A stretch of DNA of 64,000 nt from JAKFDI01 sp036676235 (GCA_036676235.1 JAKFDI010000042.1:1-64000); one strand, 5' to 3'. Numbered from the stretch's first letter, positions 1 through 8,767 are shown. Program-made: numbers and translations. The notes: a model not told the origin generated them from the sequence alone.

Positions 1-93
1 TCGCACATCAGCGTCGTCACCCTCAACCCAGAGCGCGACACGGCGGTCAGCATGTTTGTCAGCGTTCCACATACTCAGCTCAAAGCTGCGTGA
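1..93 (+). CDS. C-terminal end of an unidentified protein (5' truncated)
   Basis: Frame 1 is open from the window edge to a TGA at 91-93 and gives 30 residues ending HTQLKAA. Nothing in it is recognisable, so no function is offered. It could equally be a chance open stretch. A following toxin-antitoxin pair on the same strand begins 92 bases later. Confidence 0.25.
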   Translation, partial: SHISVVTLNPERDTAVSMFVSVPHTQLKAA

Positions 94-185
94 CTGAGGC
101 GACAACTACCTTGACGCGCGCCGATAGCCAAACGGGGGTTGTGGCAAGCTACGGCATGTGCAGTGCAATTGCGCCGGAGATCACC

Positions 186-413
186 ATGAACACCATTCTC
201 GAAATCCTGGAAGCTGAGGCTCTCAAGCTCCCCCCGTCGGAGCGCTCTCACCTTCTGGAGCGACTCATTGCAAGCCTGGATTCAGACCCTGAAGTCGAAG
301 AGGCGTGGGATCGCGAAGCCGATCGTCGAGAGGCCGCATTGGAATCGGGGGCTGTGGTCGAGGTCTCGGGACATGAAGCAATTGCTCGTCTTCGGGCAAG
401 GCTTGCTCGGTGA
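186..413 (+). CDS. Addiction module antitoxin component
   Basis: This 75-residue acidic, helical protein resembles the short addiction-module component family (TIGR02574 type), with the usual core ILEEALKLPPSERSHLLERL-like helix followed by a conserved short segment EEAWDREADRR and a GxVxxVSGHEAI stretch near the C-terminus. Its expected role is to bind and neutralise the RelE/ParE-type toxin encoded immediately downstream and to repress the pair. The ATG at 186 is preferred over the in-frame start at 90 because the extra 32 residues look non-coding. The stop overlaps the toxin start by four bases (GTGA at 410-413), the usual coupling of such pairs. Confidence 0.82.
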   Translation: MNTILEILEAEALKLPPSERSHLLERLIASLDSDPEVEEAWDREADRREAALESGAVVEVSGHEAIARLRARLAR

Positions 414-703
414 CGTATTCGCTTCATCCTGGCGCGGAGCAAGACATCGCCGACGCCCTCGACTTCTACACAGAGCAAGCTGGCGCTCTCATAGCGCAAA
501 GATTCCTCAGCGAATTCGAGCGCGTCGCTGAGCTGCTAGTCGAACATCCAGGCATTGGCACACCCACCACAAGAGATCGCCGCATGTTTCCGCTGCGGGT
601 ATTTCCATGCTCGGTCGTGTATCGCAGCCTCGAAACGAGCATTCGTGTCCGTGTCGTTCGGCATCAACACAGGAAGCCCAGCTACGGCGGAGCTCGGGTG
701 TAG
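410..703 (+). CDS. Type II toxin, RelE/ParE family
   Basis: The 97-residue product has the RelE/ParE fold signature: an N-terminal HPGAEQDIADALDFY helix, a central helix RFLSEFERVAELL followed by HPGIG, the LRVFPCSVVYR strand pair, and a C-terminal VVRHQHRKPSYG end. Family members are mRNA interferases or gyrase poisons; which applies here cannot be read from the sequence. It starts with GTG inside the antitoxin stop codon, so translation is coupled. The pair ends only about 30 bases before a truncated DNA-repair gene, suggesting that it arrived by insertion there. Confidence 0.82.
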   Translation: MTYSLHPGAEQDIADALDFYTEQAGALIAQRFLSEFERVAELLVEHPGIGTPTTRDRRMFPLRVFPCSVVYRSLETSIRVRVVRHQHRKPSYGGARV

Positions 704-734
704 GGCTGTCACACGGTGCGCGCCTGCAGCCATC

Positions 735-923
735 GCTTTGACGGCGGGGCAAGTCGACTACGAGTGGCGCCACCTTCTGCAGAAGCTCGAGGCCCGGAAC
801 CCTGTGTTGCACGAGCGATGGGGCGCTATCAACGTGCCGAATTGCCACCCGATGTTCCGCCTTGAGCCTGGCCTCATCGAACGGTGGGAGCGTCTCAGCA
901 CCAAGGGATCAGGGGACACTTGA
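735..923 (+). pseudogene. C-terminal remnant of a pyrimidine dimer DNA glycosylase-like gene
   Basis: The open frame ending at 921-923 reads ALTAGQVDYEWRHLLQKL, then RNPVLHERW, CHPMFRLEPG and IERWERL. I recognise this as the C-terminal third of the bacterial pyrimidine dimer DNA glycosylase/endonuclease V-like family (about 150 residues), where the order is GQ..YEW.HL..KL, then HPLFR..PG.I..WE. The N-terminal part is absent: upstream lies the toxin gene in another frame. The fragment has no plausible start codon of its own. It is best read as a remnant left by the toxin-antitoxin insertion or an associated deletion. The family assignment is from memory of the motif pattern. Confidence 0.5.
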
Positions 924-971
924 GAAGCGGACCGTTGCCCAGCAACCGCACAACTGAAAGAACCGGAACCC

Positions 972-1517
972 ATGAAAGCACAAGAACGCGACGAGTTGCT
1001 TCGGGCCTTGAAGGCTCGCTTCGAGAAGAACATGCACCGCCACAAAGGGCTTGCATGGGCGGACGTAGAGACGAAGCTCGAAAGCAACCCCAAGGCGTTG
1101 AAGTCGCTCGGCGCCATGGAGAAAACCGGCGGGGAGCCGGACGTGATCGGTTGGAACAAGAAGACCGGGCAGTTCACGTTCTGCGATTGCTCCGCGGAGA
1201 GCCCGGCCGGTCGCCGCAGCGTCTGCTACGACCGTGCAGCGCTGGACTCACGCAAGGAGCACAAGCCGCAGAACAGCGCCGTCGAGATGGCGGACGAGAT
1301 GGGCATCGAGCTGTTGACGGAAGAACAGTATCGAGCGCTGCAGGCGCTGGGGGAGTTCGACATGAAGACGTCCTCGTGGGTGAAGACCCCGCCGGATGTT
1401 CGCTCGCTGGGCGGTGCCCTGTTCTGCGACTGCCGCTATGACAAGGTGTTCGTCTATCACAACGGTGCGCAGTCGTACTACGCGGCGAGAGGCTTTCGTG
1501 GCTTGCTGGTTGTGTGA
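972..1517 (+). CDS. DUF4256 domain-containing protein
   Basis: The 181-residue product is full length for the DUF4256 family and carries its typical pieces: an N-terminal ERDELLRALKARFEKNMHRH helix, the central EKTGGEPDVIG segment, FCDCSAESPAGRRSVCYDR, and a C-terminal half with RSLGGALFCDCRYDKVFVYHN. The repeated CDC/CYD clusters and conserved charged residues suggest an enzyme-like fold but no activity is established. There is no signal peptide, so it is probably cytoplasmic. It stands alone, with about 50 bases to the repair-gene remnant upstream and 87 bases to the next gene. Confidence 0.88.
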   Translation: MKAQERDELLRALKARFEKNMHRHKGLAWADVETKLESNPKALKSLGAMEKTGGEPDVIGWNKKTGQFTFCDCSAESPAGRRSVCYDRAALDSRKEHKPQNSAVEMADEMGIELLTEEQYRALQALGEFDMKTSSWVKTPPDVRSLGGALFCDCRYDKVFVYHNGAQSYYAARGFRGLLVV

Positions 1518-1604
1518 GCGCGCGGCCCCATCGTGAAGCCGTCAGGGCATGGGCTGAACTCGCGAAAACTGGCCGCCGCCATCGGTCTGCAACAGGAGCG
1601 CGCG

Positions 1605-1883
1605 ATGAATGAAGACCTCGACTCGCTGTCCCGGGACGAACTCGTCGCAGAGGTCAAGCGTCTGCGCGGCGGGATACGCCAGCCTCGAGATTCGAGCGGG
1701 CACGATCTCTGTTGGCATCACCCGGCGCTATGGGCGCTGCTGCCGGAACCCATCGCGCCGGAGATTCTTGTACCCGAGTGGCCGCAGTTCATGCGCGGGT
1801 GCATCAGGTACCGGCAGTCTCTCGACGAGCAGGCTGCGCAGGCGGCGCGCACGACGGGCGAGTTCGGCGGCGGCGACGCCTGA
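1605..1883 (+). CDS. Conserved small protein of unknown function
   Basis: This 92-residue protein begins with a short acidic helix (MNEDLDSLSRDELVAEVKRL) followed by RDSSGHDLCWHHPALWALLPE, a tryptophan/histidine-rich segment I have seen in small conserved proteobacterial proteins of unknown role. ATG 1605 is chosen because AGGAG lies eight bases upstream at 1593-1597; the longer in-frame start at 1533 lacks such a site. The C-terminal helix FMRGCIRYRQSLDEQAAQA completes a compact, soluble-looking protein. No function is proposed. Confidence 0.68.
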   Translation: MNEDLDSLSRDELVAEVKRLRGGIRQPRDSSGHDLCWHHPALWALLPEPIAPEILVPEWPQFMRGCIRYRQSLDEQAAQAARTTGEFGGGDA

Positions 1884-1958
1884 TGTTCCCAATGCCGCTG
1901 GCGTTGACATCGGGCGCCGTGCGTCTTCTGTTCGCGCAACAAGCCATCGATAGCCGTG

Positions 1959-2423
1959 ATGAAACTGAGCCTGTTCCTGACGCACGCGGCGACCCTCGGC
2001 ATCGGTTTTGCGCTGGGCGTCTACCTGCTGCCGGTGCTCGTGGCACCGCAGGCGCCGTCGCCGGGAGAAGTGACCGCGGCGAGTTCGGCCGCCCAGTACA
2101 CCGGTGAGTTCCGCCGCGACCTCGAGGGCAGCGACTTTCTCCATTGGGGCGAGGGCTCGGTGTCTGTGGGTGCGACGAGCATTGCGCTCATGGGCCGGTT
2201 GGCGCCGGGGCCGGACTACAAGCTCTACCTCGCGCCCGAGTTCGTGGAAACGGAGGCGCAATTCGAGCGCCTGAAGGCGCGCATGGTGCGGGTCGGCGAC
2301 GTGCGCACTTTCGAGAACTTCGTGGTTCCGGTGCCGCCGGACGTGGAGGTGTCTCGCTACAACACGGTCATCGTCTGGTGCGAGTCGTTCGGGCAGTTCA
2401 TCAGCGCTGCGCGCTACAGGTAG
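1959..2423 (+). CDS. DM13 domain-containing, membrane-anchored protein
   Basis: The 154-residue product has one N-terminal hydrophobic segment (about residues 3-28) that should anchor it in the inner membrane or serve as a signal, followed by a DM13 domain. The DM13 pattern is visible in EFRRDLEGSDFLHWGEGSVSV, the strand pair GRLAPGPDYKLYLAPE, and the final YNTVIVWCESFGQFISAARY with its conserved Cys near the C-terminus. DM13 domains are extracytoplasmic and proposed to be redox or electron-transfer modules; the exact role is unknown. A GTG three bases upstream is an alternative start, and neither has a clear ribosome binding site. Confidence 0.8.
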   Translation: MKLSLFLTHAATLGIGFALGVYLLPVLVAPQAPSPGEVTAASSAAQYTGEFRRDLEGSDFLHWGEGSVSVGATSIALMGRLAPGPDYKLYLAPEFVETEAQFERLKARMVRVGDVRTFENFVVPVPPDVEVSRYNTVIVWCESFGQFISAARYR

Positions 2424-2518
2424 CGGGCATGACAGAGGGTGCTTCAGGCGAGCGCGACGCGCATCGAGCGGGCGTTCAACCGGCTGCGCCGCGCGCAGGT
2501 TTCATCGGGAGAGTGGCT

Positions 2519-2953
2519 GTGACCCTTGAGTGGAAGACCTCGCTGGATGCCGTGGACTGGGAAGAACTGTCCTCGCTCTATCGCGCGGCACCGCTTGGCA
2601 ACAAGACGGTGCCGACGCTGAAGACTTTGTTCTCCAACAGCATGTTCCGCCTCTTCGTGTACGAAGCCGGCCGCCTCGTCGGGGTCGGACGGGCGCTCGC
2701 GGATGGTGCGGACTGCGCCTATATCTGCGACGTGGCGGTCATGCCGAGCCACCAAGGCACCGGCCTCGGCAAGGAAATCGTCGGCCGGCTGGTGGAGCTG
2801 AGCGGCGGCCACAAGAAGATTCTTCTCTACGCCGTGCCGGGCAAGGAGCCGTTCTACCGAAAGTTCGGCTTCATGCGCATGCGAACAGCCATGGCGATCT
2901 TCGAGAACCCGCGACTCATGGTCGAACGCGGCTACACCGACGACGACGCCTGA
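2519..2953 (+). CDS. GNAT family N-acetyltransferase
   Basis: The protein of 144 residues is a single GNAT domain. The acetyl-CoA binding motif A is clear: CDVAVMPSHQGTGLGKEIV, with the Q/RxxGxG/A loop as HQGTGLG, then the GHKKILLYAVPGKEPFYRKFGF segment containing the Tyr that normally acts as general acid in this fold. The substrate is unknown. GTG 2519 is preferred because GGGAG at 2507-2511 sits seven bases upstream; GTG 2513 is also in frame but too close to that site. It follows the DM13 gene on the same strand after about 95 bases. Confidence 0.82.
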   Translation: MTLEWKTSLDAVDWEELSSLYRAAPLGNKTVPTLKTLFSNSMFRLFVYEAGRLVGVGRALADGADCAYICDVAVMPSHQGTGLGKEIVGRLVELSGGHKKILLYAVPGKEPFYRKFGFMRMRTAMAIFENPRLMVERGYTDDDA

Positions 2954-3071
2954 CGCCGAAGCGCTTAACGTTCGCCTCACCCAGCGCTAACCGGGCGCTA
3001 ACCCACGGCACCTATCTTCTTCCTGACGCGAGCGGCAACCTGCGGCCCGCACCACAGCAAGGAGAGATGCC

Positions 3072-4568
3072 ATGACGAAGATCCGAAACACTGCGCTCAG
3101 CACCGCGCTCATCGCCGCTGGCGTGATCGCCGGTACCGTGACGAGCGCCGGCGCCTTCGACCTGCCCTGGGCGAAGAAGGACAAGCCCGAGACGGCCGCC
3201 ACCGTGGCCGCTGCGCCGGCCGCCGTGCCGGTGCCGGTGCCGATGAAGCAGGCCGGTGTGCCCGATTTCCGCGCCATCGTGCAGCAGTCGGCGCCGGCCG
3301 TGGTGGGCATCACCGTCTCGGGTGTGCACGAGGCCACGATGCAGACGCGCGGCCTGCCGCCCGGCATGGAGAACGACCCGTTCTTCCAGTTCTTCCGCGG
3401 GCTGCCGGGCTTTCCGGGTGGCCAGCAGGGCACGCCTGAGCAGCCGTTTCGCGGCATCGGCTCGGGCTTCATCATCAGCGCCGATGGCCTGATCCTCACC
3501 AACGCGCACGTGGTGCGCGATGCGAAGGAGGTCACCGTCAAGTTGTCCGACCGCCGCGAGTATTCGGCCAAGGTGCTGGGTGCCGACCCGGTGACCGACG
3601 TGGCCGTGCTGCGGGTGGACGCGAAGAACCTGCCCACCGTGCAACTGGGCGATCCGTCCAAGCTGTACGTGGGTGACCCGGTGCTTGCCATCGGCGCGCC
3701 CTTCGGCCTGGAGCAGACGGCCACCCAAGGCATCGTCAGCGCCAAGGGCCGCTCGCTGCCGGGCGACAGCGCCGTGCCCTTCATCCAGACCGATGCGGCG
3801 GTGAACCCCGGCAACTCGGGCGGGCCGCTGTTCGACGGCCAGGGCCGCGTGATCGGCATCAACGCGCAGATCTATTCGCGCAGCGGCGGCTACCAGGGCC
3901 TGAGCTTCGCCATCCCGATCGACGTGGCGCTGCAGGTCAAGGACCAGATCGTCGAGCATGGCCATGCCGTGCATGCGCGGCTGGGCGTGACGGTGCAGGA
4001 CGTGAACCAGGCGCTGGCCGATTCCTTCGGCCTGAAGCGGCCCAACGGCGCGCTCGTGGCGCAGGTCATGCCGGGCAGCGCGGCGGCCGAAGCGGGGCTG
4101 AAGTCGGGCGACGTGATCCTCTCGGTCAACGGCAACGAGATCGAGCGTTCGGGTGAGCTGTCGAGCGTCATCGCGATGGCCGAGCCCGGCGACAAGGCCG
4201 AGATGAAGGTGTGGCGCCAAGGTGCCGAGAAGGAGTTGACGGCCAAGCTGCAGTCCGCGGACCCGAAGCAGACCGCTTCGGCGAGTGGTGGTGAGGTGGA
4301 GCAGGGCAACCTCGGCTTGGCGCTGCGCCCGCTCAGCCCCGACGAGCGCCGCGCGGTCGGCGTGGAGGGCGGCCTGGTGGTGCAGAACGTCGCCGGCCCG
4401 TCGGCGCGCGCCGGCATCGAGCGCGGTGACGTGGTGCTTGCCATCAACGGGCGCGCGGTGGCGTCGGTCGACGAGATCCAGAAGGTGCTCGACAAGGAGC
4501 CCAAGAGCGTGGCGCTGCTGGTGCAGCGCGGCGACGAGAAGATCTTCGTGCCGGTGAAGCTGGGCTGA
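3072..4568 (+). CDS. degQ: Periplasmic serine endoprotease, DegQ/DegP (Do) family
   Basis: This 498-residue protein has an N-terminal signal peptide (cleavage likely after SAGA near residue 28), a trypsin-like protease domain, and two PDZ domains (roughly 295-390 and 405-495). The catalytic triad is His146 (TNAHVV), Asp176 (TDVAVL) and Ser249 (GNSGGP). The loop region has the family's QGIVSAKGR. Family members degrade and chaperone misfolded envelope proteins as oligomeric cages. AAGGAGAG just before ATG 3072 is a good ribosome binding site. The gene is followed by a strong terminator and is monocistronic. DegQ versus DegP cannot be settled; the short LA loop (about 90-125) with a Gly/Phe/Gln content is typical of DegQ-like betaproteobacterial enzymes. 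Confidence 0.93.
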   Translation: MTKIRNTALSTALIAAGVIAGTVTSAGAFDLPWAKKDKPETAATVAAAPAAVPVPVPMKQAGVPDFRAIVQQSAPAVVGITVSGVHEATMQTRGLPPGMENDPFFQFFRGLPGFPGGQQGTPEQPFRGIGSGFIISADGLILTNAHVVRDAKEVTVKLSDRREYSAKVLGADPVTDVAVLRVDAKNLPTVQLGDPSKLYVGDPVLAIGAPFGLEQTATQGIVSAKGRSLPGDSAVPFIQTDAAVNPGNSGGPLFDGQGRVIGINAQIYSRSGGYQGLSFAIPIDVALQVKDQIVEHGHAVHARLGVTVQDVNQALADSFGLKRPNGALVAQVMPGSAAAEAGLKSGDVILSVNGNEIERSGELSSVIAMAEPGDKAEMKVWRQGAEKELTAKLQSADPKQTASASGGEVEQGNLGLALRPLSPDERRAVGVEGGLVVQNVAGPSARAGIERGDVVLAINGRAVASVDEIQKVLDKEPKSVALLVQRGDEKIFVPVKLG

Positions 4569-4593
4569 GGCCGGTTCGTTCCGGAAAGTAAAG

Positions 4594-4620
4594 GGGCACG
4601 CAGCGATGCGTGCCCTTTTT
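4594..4620. terminator. Bidirectional rho-independent terminator between convergent genes
   Basis: A perfect nine-base-pair stem, GGGCACGCA (4594-4602) with TGCGTGCCC (4607-4615), and a GCGA tetraloop are followed by five T on the plus strand. On the minus strand the same hairpin is followed by CTTTACTTT. It lies between the protease gene and the convergent small membrane protein gene, so it can serve both. Confidence 0.9.
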
Positions 4621-4648
4621 GCCGTTGTGCTGCCCCGGTGCCGGTTGG

Positions 4649-4870
4649 CTAGCCCTTCTTGCCGCCCACCAGCAGCAAGCCCGCGCCGATCACGATGGCG
4701 GCCACGCCGGCCCACACCGGCACGCTGACCGACTCCTTCTCTTTCACCGACAGCTCGATCGGCCCGAGCTTGAGGTCATGCGTTTCCTTGGTGAAGCTGA
4801 AGCCGCCGTACAGCAGGCCCAACACGCCGGCCGCAATGAGCAGGGCGGCCACGACTTTGACAAGACTCAC
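4649..4870 (-). CDS. Small two-helix membrane protein of unknown function
   Basis: The 73-residue product has two hydrophobic helices (about 5-23 and 51-70) joined by a polar loop with FTKETHDLKLGPIELSVKEK, and a short basic tail GGKKG. This hairpin-like architecture is shared by small conserved inner-membrane proteins without known function. The start is GTG 4870, with AGGAG about eight bases upstream; an overlapping ATG in another frame is not used. It is the last gene of a minus-strand run after the TRAP permease (68-base gap), and could be co-transcribed with it down to the shared terminator at 4594-4620. Confidence 0.7.
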   Translation of the reverse strand: MSLVKVVAALLIAAGVLGLLYGGFSFTKETHDLKLGPIELSVKEKESVSVPVWAGVAAIVIGAGLLLVGGKKG

Positions 4871-4938
4871 GGGTTCATCTCCTGCGGGCCGGCACGGCCC
4901 TTTTGTCGAAAGCGCCGATTGTCGTTGCGCCGCTGCGG

Positions 4939-6978
4939 TCAGCCGGGTTCGCCGGGCCGCCCGCCGGCCGGGATCGTGCCGCCCAGAGGGAAGGCGCTTG
5001 CGCGCCGGCACAGCAGCCACGCCAGCGCCAGCGCCGGCACCGCGATCGACAGTGCGGCCAGCGTCATCTGCACCGACGACAGCGGCATGATCCCGCCACC
5101 CGGCGCCACCAGCATCAGCCCGCTCACCACCAGCGCCACGCGCAGCGGCCACTCCAGCAGGCCGGTGCGGCGCAGGTCGCCGATGCCGAGCAGGTAGCCC
5201 TGCAGCGCGCCGCAGGTGAGCACGATGCCGACGACAGCGGTGATCAGGTGCAGCGGCAACCAGCTCAGGTCGCCGCGCAACACCATGTCGGGGCTCATGA
5301 CGAAGAAGAAGGGCACGAAGTAGATGATGCTGCCGATCTTCATCGCCTCGAGACCCGTGGCGATCGGCCCGGCCTTGGCGACCGACGCCGCCGCAAAGGC
5401 CGCCAGCGCCACCGGCGGCGTGATGAACGACACCATGCCCCAGTACATGATGAACAGGTGCACCGCCAGCGGATCGAGCCCCACCTGAATGAGACTGGGC
5501 GCCAGCAGCACTGCGAGGAAGATGTAGCAGGCGGTGATGGTCATGCCCATGCCGAGCACGAAGCTCGTGAACGCGCCCATCAGCATCAAGAGCAGCGGCG
5601 AGTCGCCCGCCATGAACAGCAGCTCGGTGGTGAGCGTGCCGGTGAGGCCGGTGAGCGAGAACGCGCCGACCAGCAGGCCCACACCCGCGAGGATGGCGAC
5701 CAGCTCCACGAACACCCGGCCGTTGGTTTCGAGAAAGACCACGATGTCGCGCCACTGCCAGCGCTGCTTCGAGAACGCCTGGTTCAGCACCAGCAACAGC
5801 GCGGTGGCAAGCCACGGCGCCCAGTTCTCGCGCTTCATCACGAGCAGCAGCACCACCAGCAGCAAGATGACGAAGATGAAGTACCAGCCGTCGCGCATCA
5901 CCTCGCGCAGCTTGGGCATCTCTTCGGGCGGCAGGCCCACCATGGCTTGCCGGCCGGCGCTGCAGTCGATCTGGATGAACAGCGCGAAGAAGTACATCGC
6001 TGCTGGAATGGCGGCGCCCAGCGCCACCTCGGCGTACGAGATGTTCAGGAACTCGGCCATCACGAAGGCGGTGGCGCCCATGACGGGCGGCGCGAGCACC
6101 GCGCCGGTGGAGGCGCAGGCTTCGATGGCGCCTGCCGTGGTGGCCTTGAAGCCGGTGCGCTTCATCGCGGGAATGGTCAGCGTGCCGGTGGTGAGCACGT
6201 TGGAGATGACGCTGCCGCTCATCGAACCCAGCAGGCCCGACGAGAAGATGGCCACCTTGGCCGCACCGCCGCGGTAGCGGCCGCACACCGCGAAGGCGAA
6301 GTTGATGAAGAAGGTGCCCGCACCCGTCATCTGCAGCGCCGTGCCGAACACCAGAAAGCCGATCACCACTTCCGCGAAGGCACGCATCGGAATGCCGAGC
6401 ACGCTTTCGCGCGAGAACACGTGGTACGACGCAGCCTCGAACAGCGACACCGAACTTGCGGTCAGCGGCGCCGGCATCGAGGCCGCGAACAGCGGGAACA
6501 GCGAGAACGCGGCCATGATGACGAGCAGCACCCAGCCGCCGGCGCGCCGCAACGCCTCCAGCACCAGCACCCACATCGCCACGGCGCTCCACATCATCCA
6601 TCCCGGGGCCATGTCGGGAGCGCTGTACTCCCAGCCGGCGGCTGCCGATTCGCGCGCGCTCCAGATGAACACCGTGGCCAGTGCGGCCGCCACGACGAAG
6701 GTGAGCGCGTCGTACCAGGGCACGTGGTCGGTGTGCAGGCCGGGCTTGAGCGGATAGAGCAGAAACGCCAGCGGCAGCAGCAGCGCGATCAGGCCCCAGA
6801 AGTACTCGGTGTCGAGCAGCGTGAAATCGACAAAGAAGCGCAGCGTGAACTGCTGGTTGAAGCACAGCAGGATGGACGCGGCCGTCCACACTGCAAAGAC
6901 CACCCGCCACGGCCCGGAGAGGCGCCGCGAGCGGGCCGCCCCGTCGGAGATGGGGGCTTCGGTATCGGCTTCCGACAT
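4939..6978 (-). CDS. TRAP transporter permease, fused small and large subunits (TAXI type)
   Basis: This 679-residue, very hydrophobic protein is a DctQ-DctM fusion of the 4TM/12TM class. The N-terminal quarter supplies about four helices equivalent to the small subunit; the remainder carries the large-subunit landmarks GLLGSMSGSVISNVLTTG and ACASTGAVLAPPVMGATAFVMAEF, and the second-half hallmark GMGMTITACYIFLAVLLAP. These are the inverted repeats that form the sodium-dependent transport path. It partners the TAXI solute-binding protein encoded 22 bases upstream, which delivers the substrate in the periplasm. Substrates of TAXI systems are mostly unknown organic acids. ATG 6978 was chosen over longer alternatives that run into the preceding gene. 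Confidence 0.92.
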   Translation of the reverse strand: MSEADTEAPISDGAARSRRLSGPWRVVFAVWTAASILLCFNQQFTLRFFVDFTLLDTEYFWGLIALLLPLAFLLYPLKPGLHTDHVPWYDALTFVVAAALATVFIWSARESAAAGWEYSAPDMAPGWMMWSAVAMWVLVLEALRRAGGWVLLVIMAAFSLFPLFAASMPAPLTASSVSLFEAASYHVFSRESVLGIPMRAFAEVVIGFLVFGTALQMTGAGTFFINFAFAVCGRYRGGAAKVAIFSSGLLGSMSGSVISNVLTTGTLTIPAMKRTGFKATTAGAIEACASTGAVLAPPVMGATAFVMAEFLNISYAEVALGAAIPAAMYFFALFIQIDCSAGRQAMVGLPPEEMPKLREVMRDGWYFIFVILLLVVLLLVMKRENWAPWLATALLLVLNQAFSKQRWQWRDIVVFLETNGRVFVELVAILAGVGLLVGAFSLTGLTGTLTTELLFMAGDSPLLLMLMGAFTSFVLGMGMTITACYIFLAVLLAPSLIQVGLDPLAVHLFIMYWGMVSFITPPVALAAFAAASVAKAGPIATGLEAMKIGSIIYFVPFFFVMSPDMVLRGDLSWLPLHLITAVVGIVLTCGALQGYLLGIGDLRRTGLLEWPLRVALVVSGLMLVAPGGGIMPLSSVQMTLAALSIAVPALALAWLLCRRASAFPLGGTIPAGGRPGEPG

Positions 6979-7000
6979 GGGGCGGTGCGCGTGGGGCGGC

Positions 7001-8167
7001 TCAGTCGAACACCGGGTCCATGCCGGCTGCCGTGAGGGCCTCGCCGCGCTTGGCCATCCACGCCTTCTCGAAGGCCGCCTTGTCGTCCGGCGGCGAAGCC
7101 TTTGTGAACGCGGCCCAGGCCTTGGCAAGCACGTCCTGGCGCTTCAACAGCGCGTCGTTGTGCTGCTGCGCCTGCGGCGTCCACACGCCGGCTTCCTTCA
7201 GCGCGCGCACGGCGCCAGCGTGATAGGGCAGCACCCACTCGAGGTTCTGGCGATCGACGGCGAAGCCGTCCACACCGGCCGTCGCATCCTTGTAGGCGGC
7301 GTAGTTGTCGATCATCGACTTGGTGAACGCATACACCAGCTCGGGCTTCTGCGATGCGTAGGCCACCACGATGGGATACGGGTAGGCCGGAATCTCGACC
7401 GGGTTGCTGGGGCTCAAGCCGCCCGCGCCGCAGGTGGCCTTGTGCGGATAGAAGTACGGCCCGACCTTCTTCACGCGCTCCCACGCGGCCTTGTCGGCGG
7501 CCGGTGCGGGGGGCCATACCAATCCGCGCGGCGAGGCATCGGCCTCTCGCGCCTGGCCCGACACGGTGGTCGCGAACGCCGCGTCGATCTCGTTGTTGAG
7601 GATGCCCTTCCACATCGCGCCATAGCTCGAGAACTCGACGATGTTCACATCCTTCTTCGTCAGGTTGCCGTAGGCAATGATGGCCAGCGCGTTCTGGTTC
7701 AGCGCGGGCGAGCCGACCACGAAGCCGACACGCTTGCCCTTCAGGTCCTTGATCTCCTTGACGCCCGCGTCCTTGGCAACGCCGAGCGACAGGCCGTTGC
7801 AAGAGGTCGAGCTGAGCATGATCTGCAGCGGCTGCGGCCCCCAGGCTTCGCTGGCGAACTCGAACACACCCTCCGACGCGAAATACGAGCCGACACCCAT
7901 GGCAGAGATCTGTGCCCGGTCGGACTTGAGCGGCGAGAGCCGCGCGATGTCGTTGCCGGCGGGCAGCACGCGCAGGTCCGAGCCGTGCTTCTGCTTCATC
8001 ATCTTGCCGATCGCCACCACCATGTTGAAGCCGGATGAGCCGGTGTCGTAGGCGGTGACGGTGAGAGCGGTGGGCAGCTTCGCGTCCTGCGCGAAGGCGA
8101 TGCCGCTGCACAGGGCGGCGCCGGCGAATGCGGCGCGCAACAGGCGAGACAGGGGGAGCGAGGTCAT
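7001..8167 (-). CDS. TAXI family TRAP transporter solute-binding protein
   Basis: The 388-residue product begins with a signal peptide (MTSLPLSRLLRAAFAGAALC..., cleavage near IAFAQ, residue 26) and continues with the TAXI/NMT1-like periplasmic binding fold: TGSSGFNMVVAIGKMM at the start of the first lobe, GVGSYFASEG, the hinge segment LKGKRVGFVVGSPALNQNA, and an IDAAFATTVSG segment. It should bind a small carboxylate in the periplasm and pass it to the fused permease encoded directly downstream. The two genes form an operon with a 22-base gap. No regulator is adjacent. Confidence 0.9.
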   Translation of the reverse strand: MTSLPLSRLLRAAFAGAALCSGIAFAQDAKLPTALTVTAYDTGSSGFNMVVAIGKMMKQKHGSDLRVLPAGNDIARLSPLKSDRAQISAMGVGSYFASEGVFEFASEAWGPQPLQIMLSSTSCNGLSLGVAKDAGVKEIKDLKGKRVGFVVGSPALNQNALAIIAYGNLTKKDVNIVEFSSYGAMWKGILNNEIDAAFATTVSGQAREADASPRGLVWPPAPAADKAAWERVKKVGPYFYPHKATCGAGGLSPSNPVEIPAYPYPIVVAYASQKPELVYAFTKSMIDNYAAYKDATAGVDGFAVDRQNLEWVLPYHAGAVRALKEAGVWTPQAQQHNDALLKRQDVLAKAWAAFTKASPPDDKAAFEKAWMAKRGEALTAAGMDPVFD

Positions 8168-8397
8168 GCAGTGTCTCCAGGGTCGTCGGCACTTCGGCCG
8201 CTGAGTGATCGGGCTGATGTCCACGCCTGAAACCGCGGCCGGCGAACGGCTGGCAGCACAGCGCCGAACGATGCTGCACGACTTCGCACAGCGGCGCAAT
8301 CAGCGCCGGCCCGCGAGCCGCTTGCATTGCAGAACGGCGCGGCGAATCGGCACTATCACTTACCCGATGGACTGACCCGATGGCCGCCCGGCGCCCC

Positions 8398-8673
8398 TCA
8401 CGGCTTGGCGCCGAACCTGTGCGCCGACCGTGCTCGTGCCTTCACTGCCAGGGCCTCGCGATCACGCGGCTCGGCCGTCGTGACGAGCGAGCCGATCAGC
8501 GCCCGCGCCGAGGCGGCAACCTCTTGCACCGCCCGCTCGAACGCCGCCTCGTTCGCCTTCGACGGCACGTTGAAGCCGCTCAGCTTGCGCACGAACTGCA
8601 GCGCTGCGTCGCGGATTTCGAGTTCGGTGGCAGGCGGCTCGAAGTTGAACAGGGTCTTGATGTTGCGGCACAT
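8398..8673 (-). CDS. DUF2277 domain-containing protein
   Basis: The 91-residue protein matches the DUF2277 family almost from end to end: the invariant start MCRNIKTLFNFEPPAT, then EIRDAALQFVRKLSGFNVPSKANEAAF and a helical C-terminal half. The family is small, cytoplasmic and of unknown role, sometimes discussed as a DNA- or nucleotide-related helper, but nothing is established. It is an isolated minus-strand gene with about 230 bases of non-coding DNA between it and the TAXI gene. Confidence 0.88.
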   Translation of the reverse strand: MCRNIKTLFNFEPPATELEIRDAALQFVRKLSGFNVPSKANEAAFERAVQEVAASARALIGSLVTTAEPRDREALAVKARARSAHRFGAKP

Positions 8674-8767
8674 GGTGGCTCGGAGTCTGCGTCAGTCGGG
8701 GCGGCGTTGAACATCGAGGCTGGGTGCTTCTTCGCCTCGCGGATGGATCCCGGATCTCATGAAGCGT

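Noticed and set aside
410..923. The continuous frame 555-923 as a single gene.
   Set aside because: Its first 60 codons lie inside the toxin gene in another frame; only the last part resembles a known protein, so it is called a remnant.
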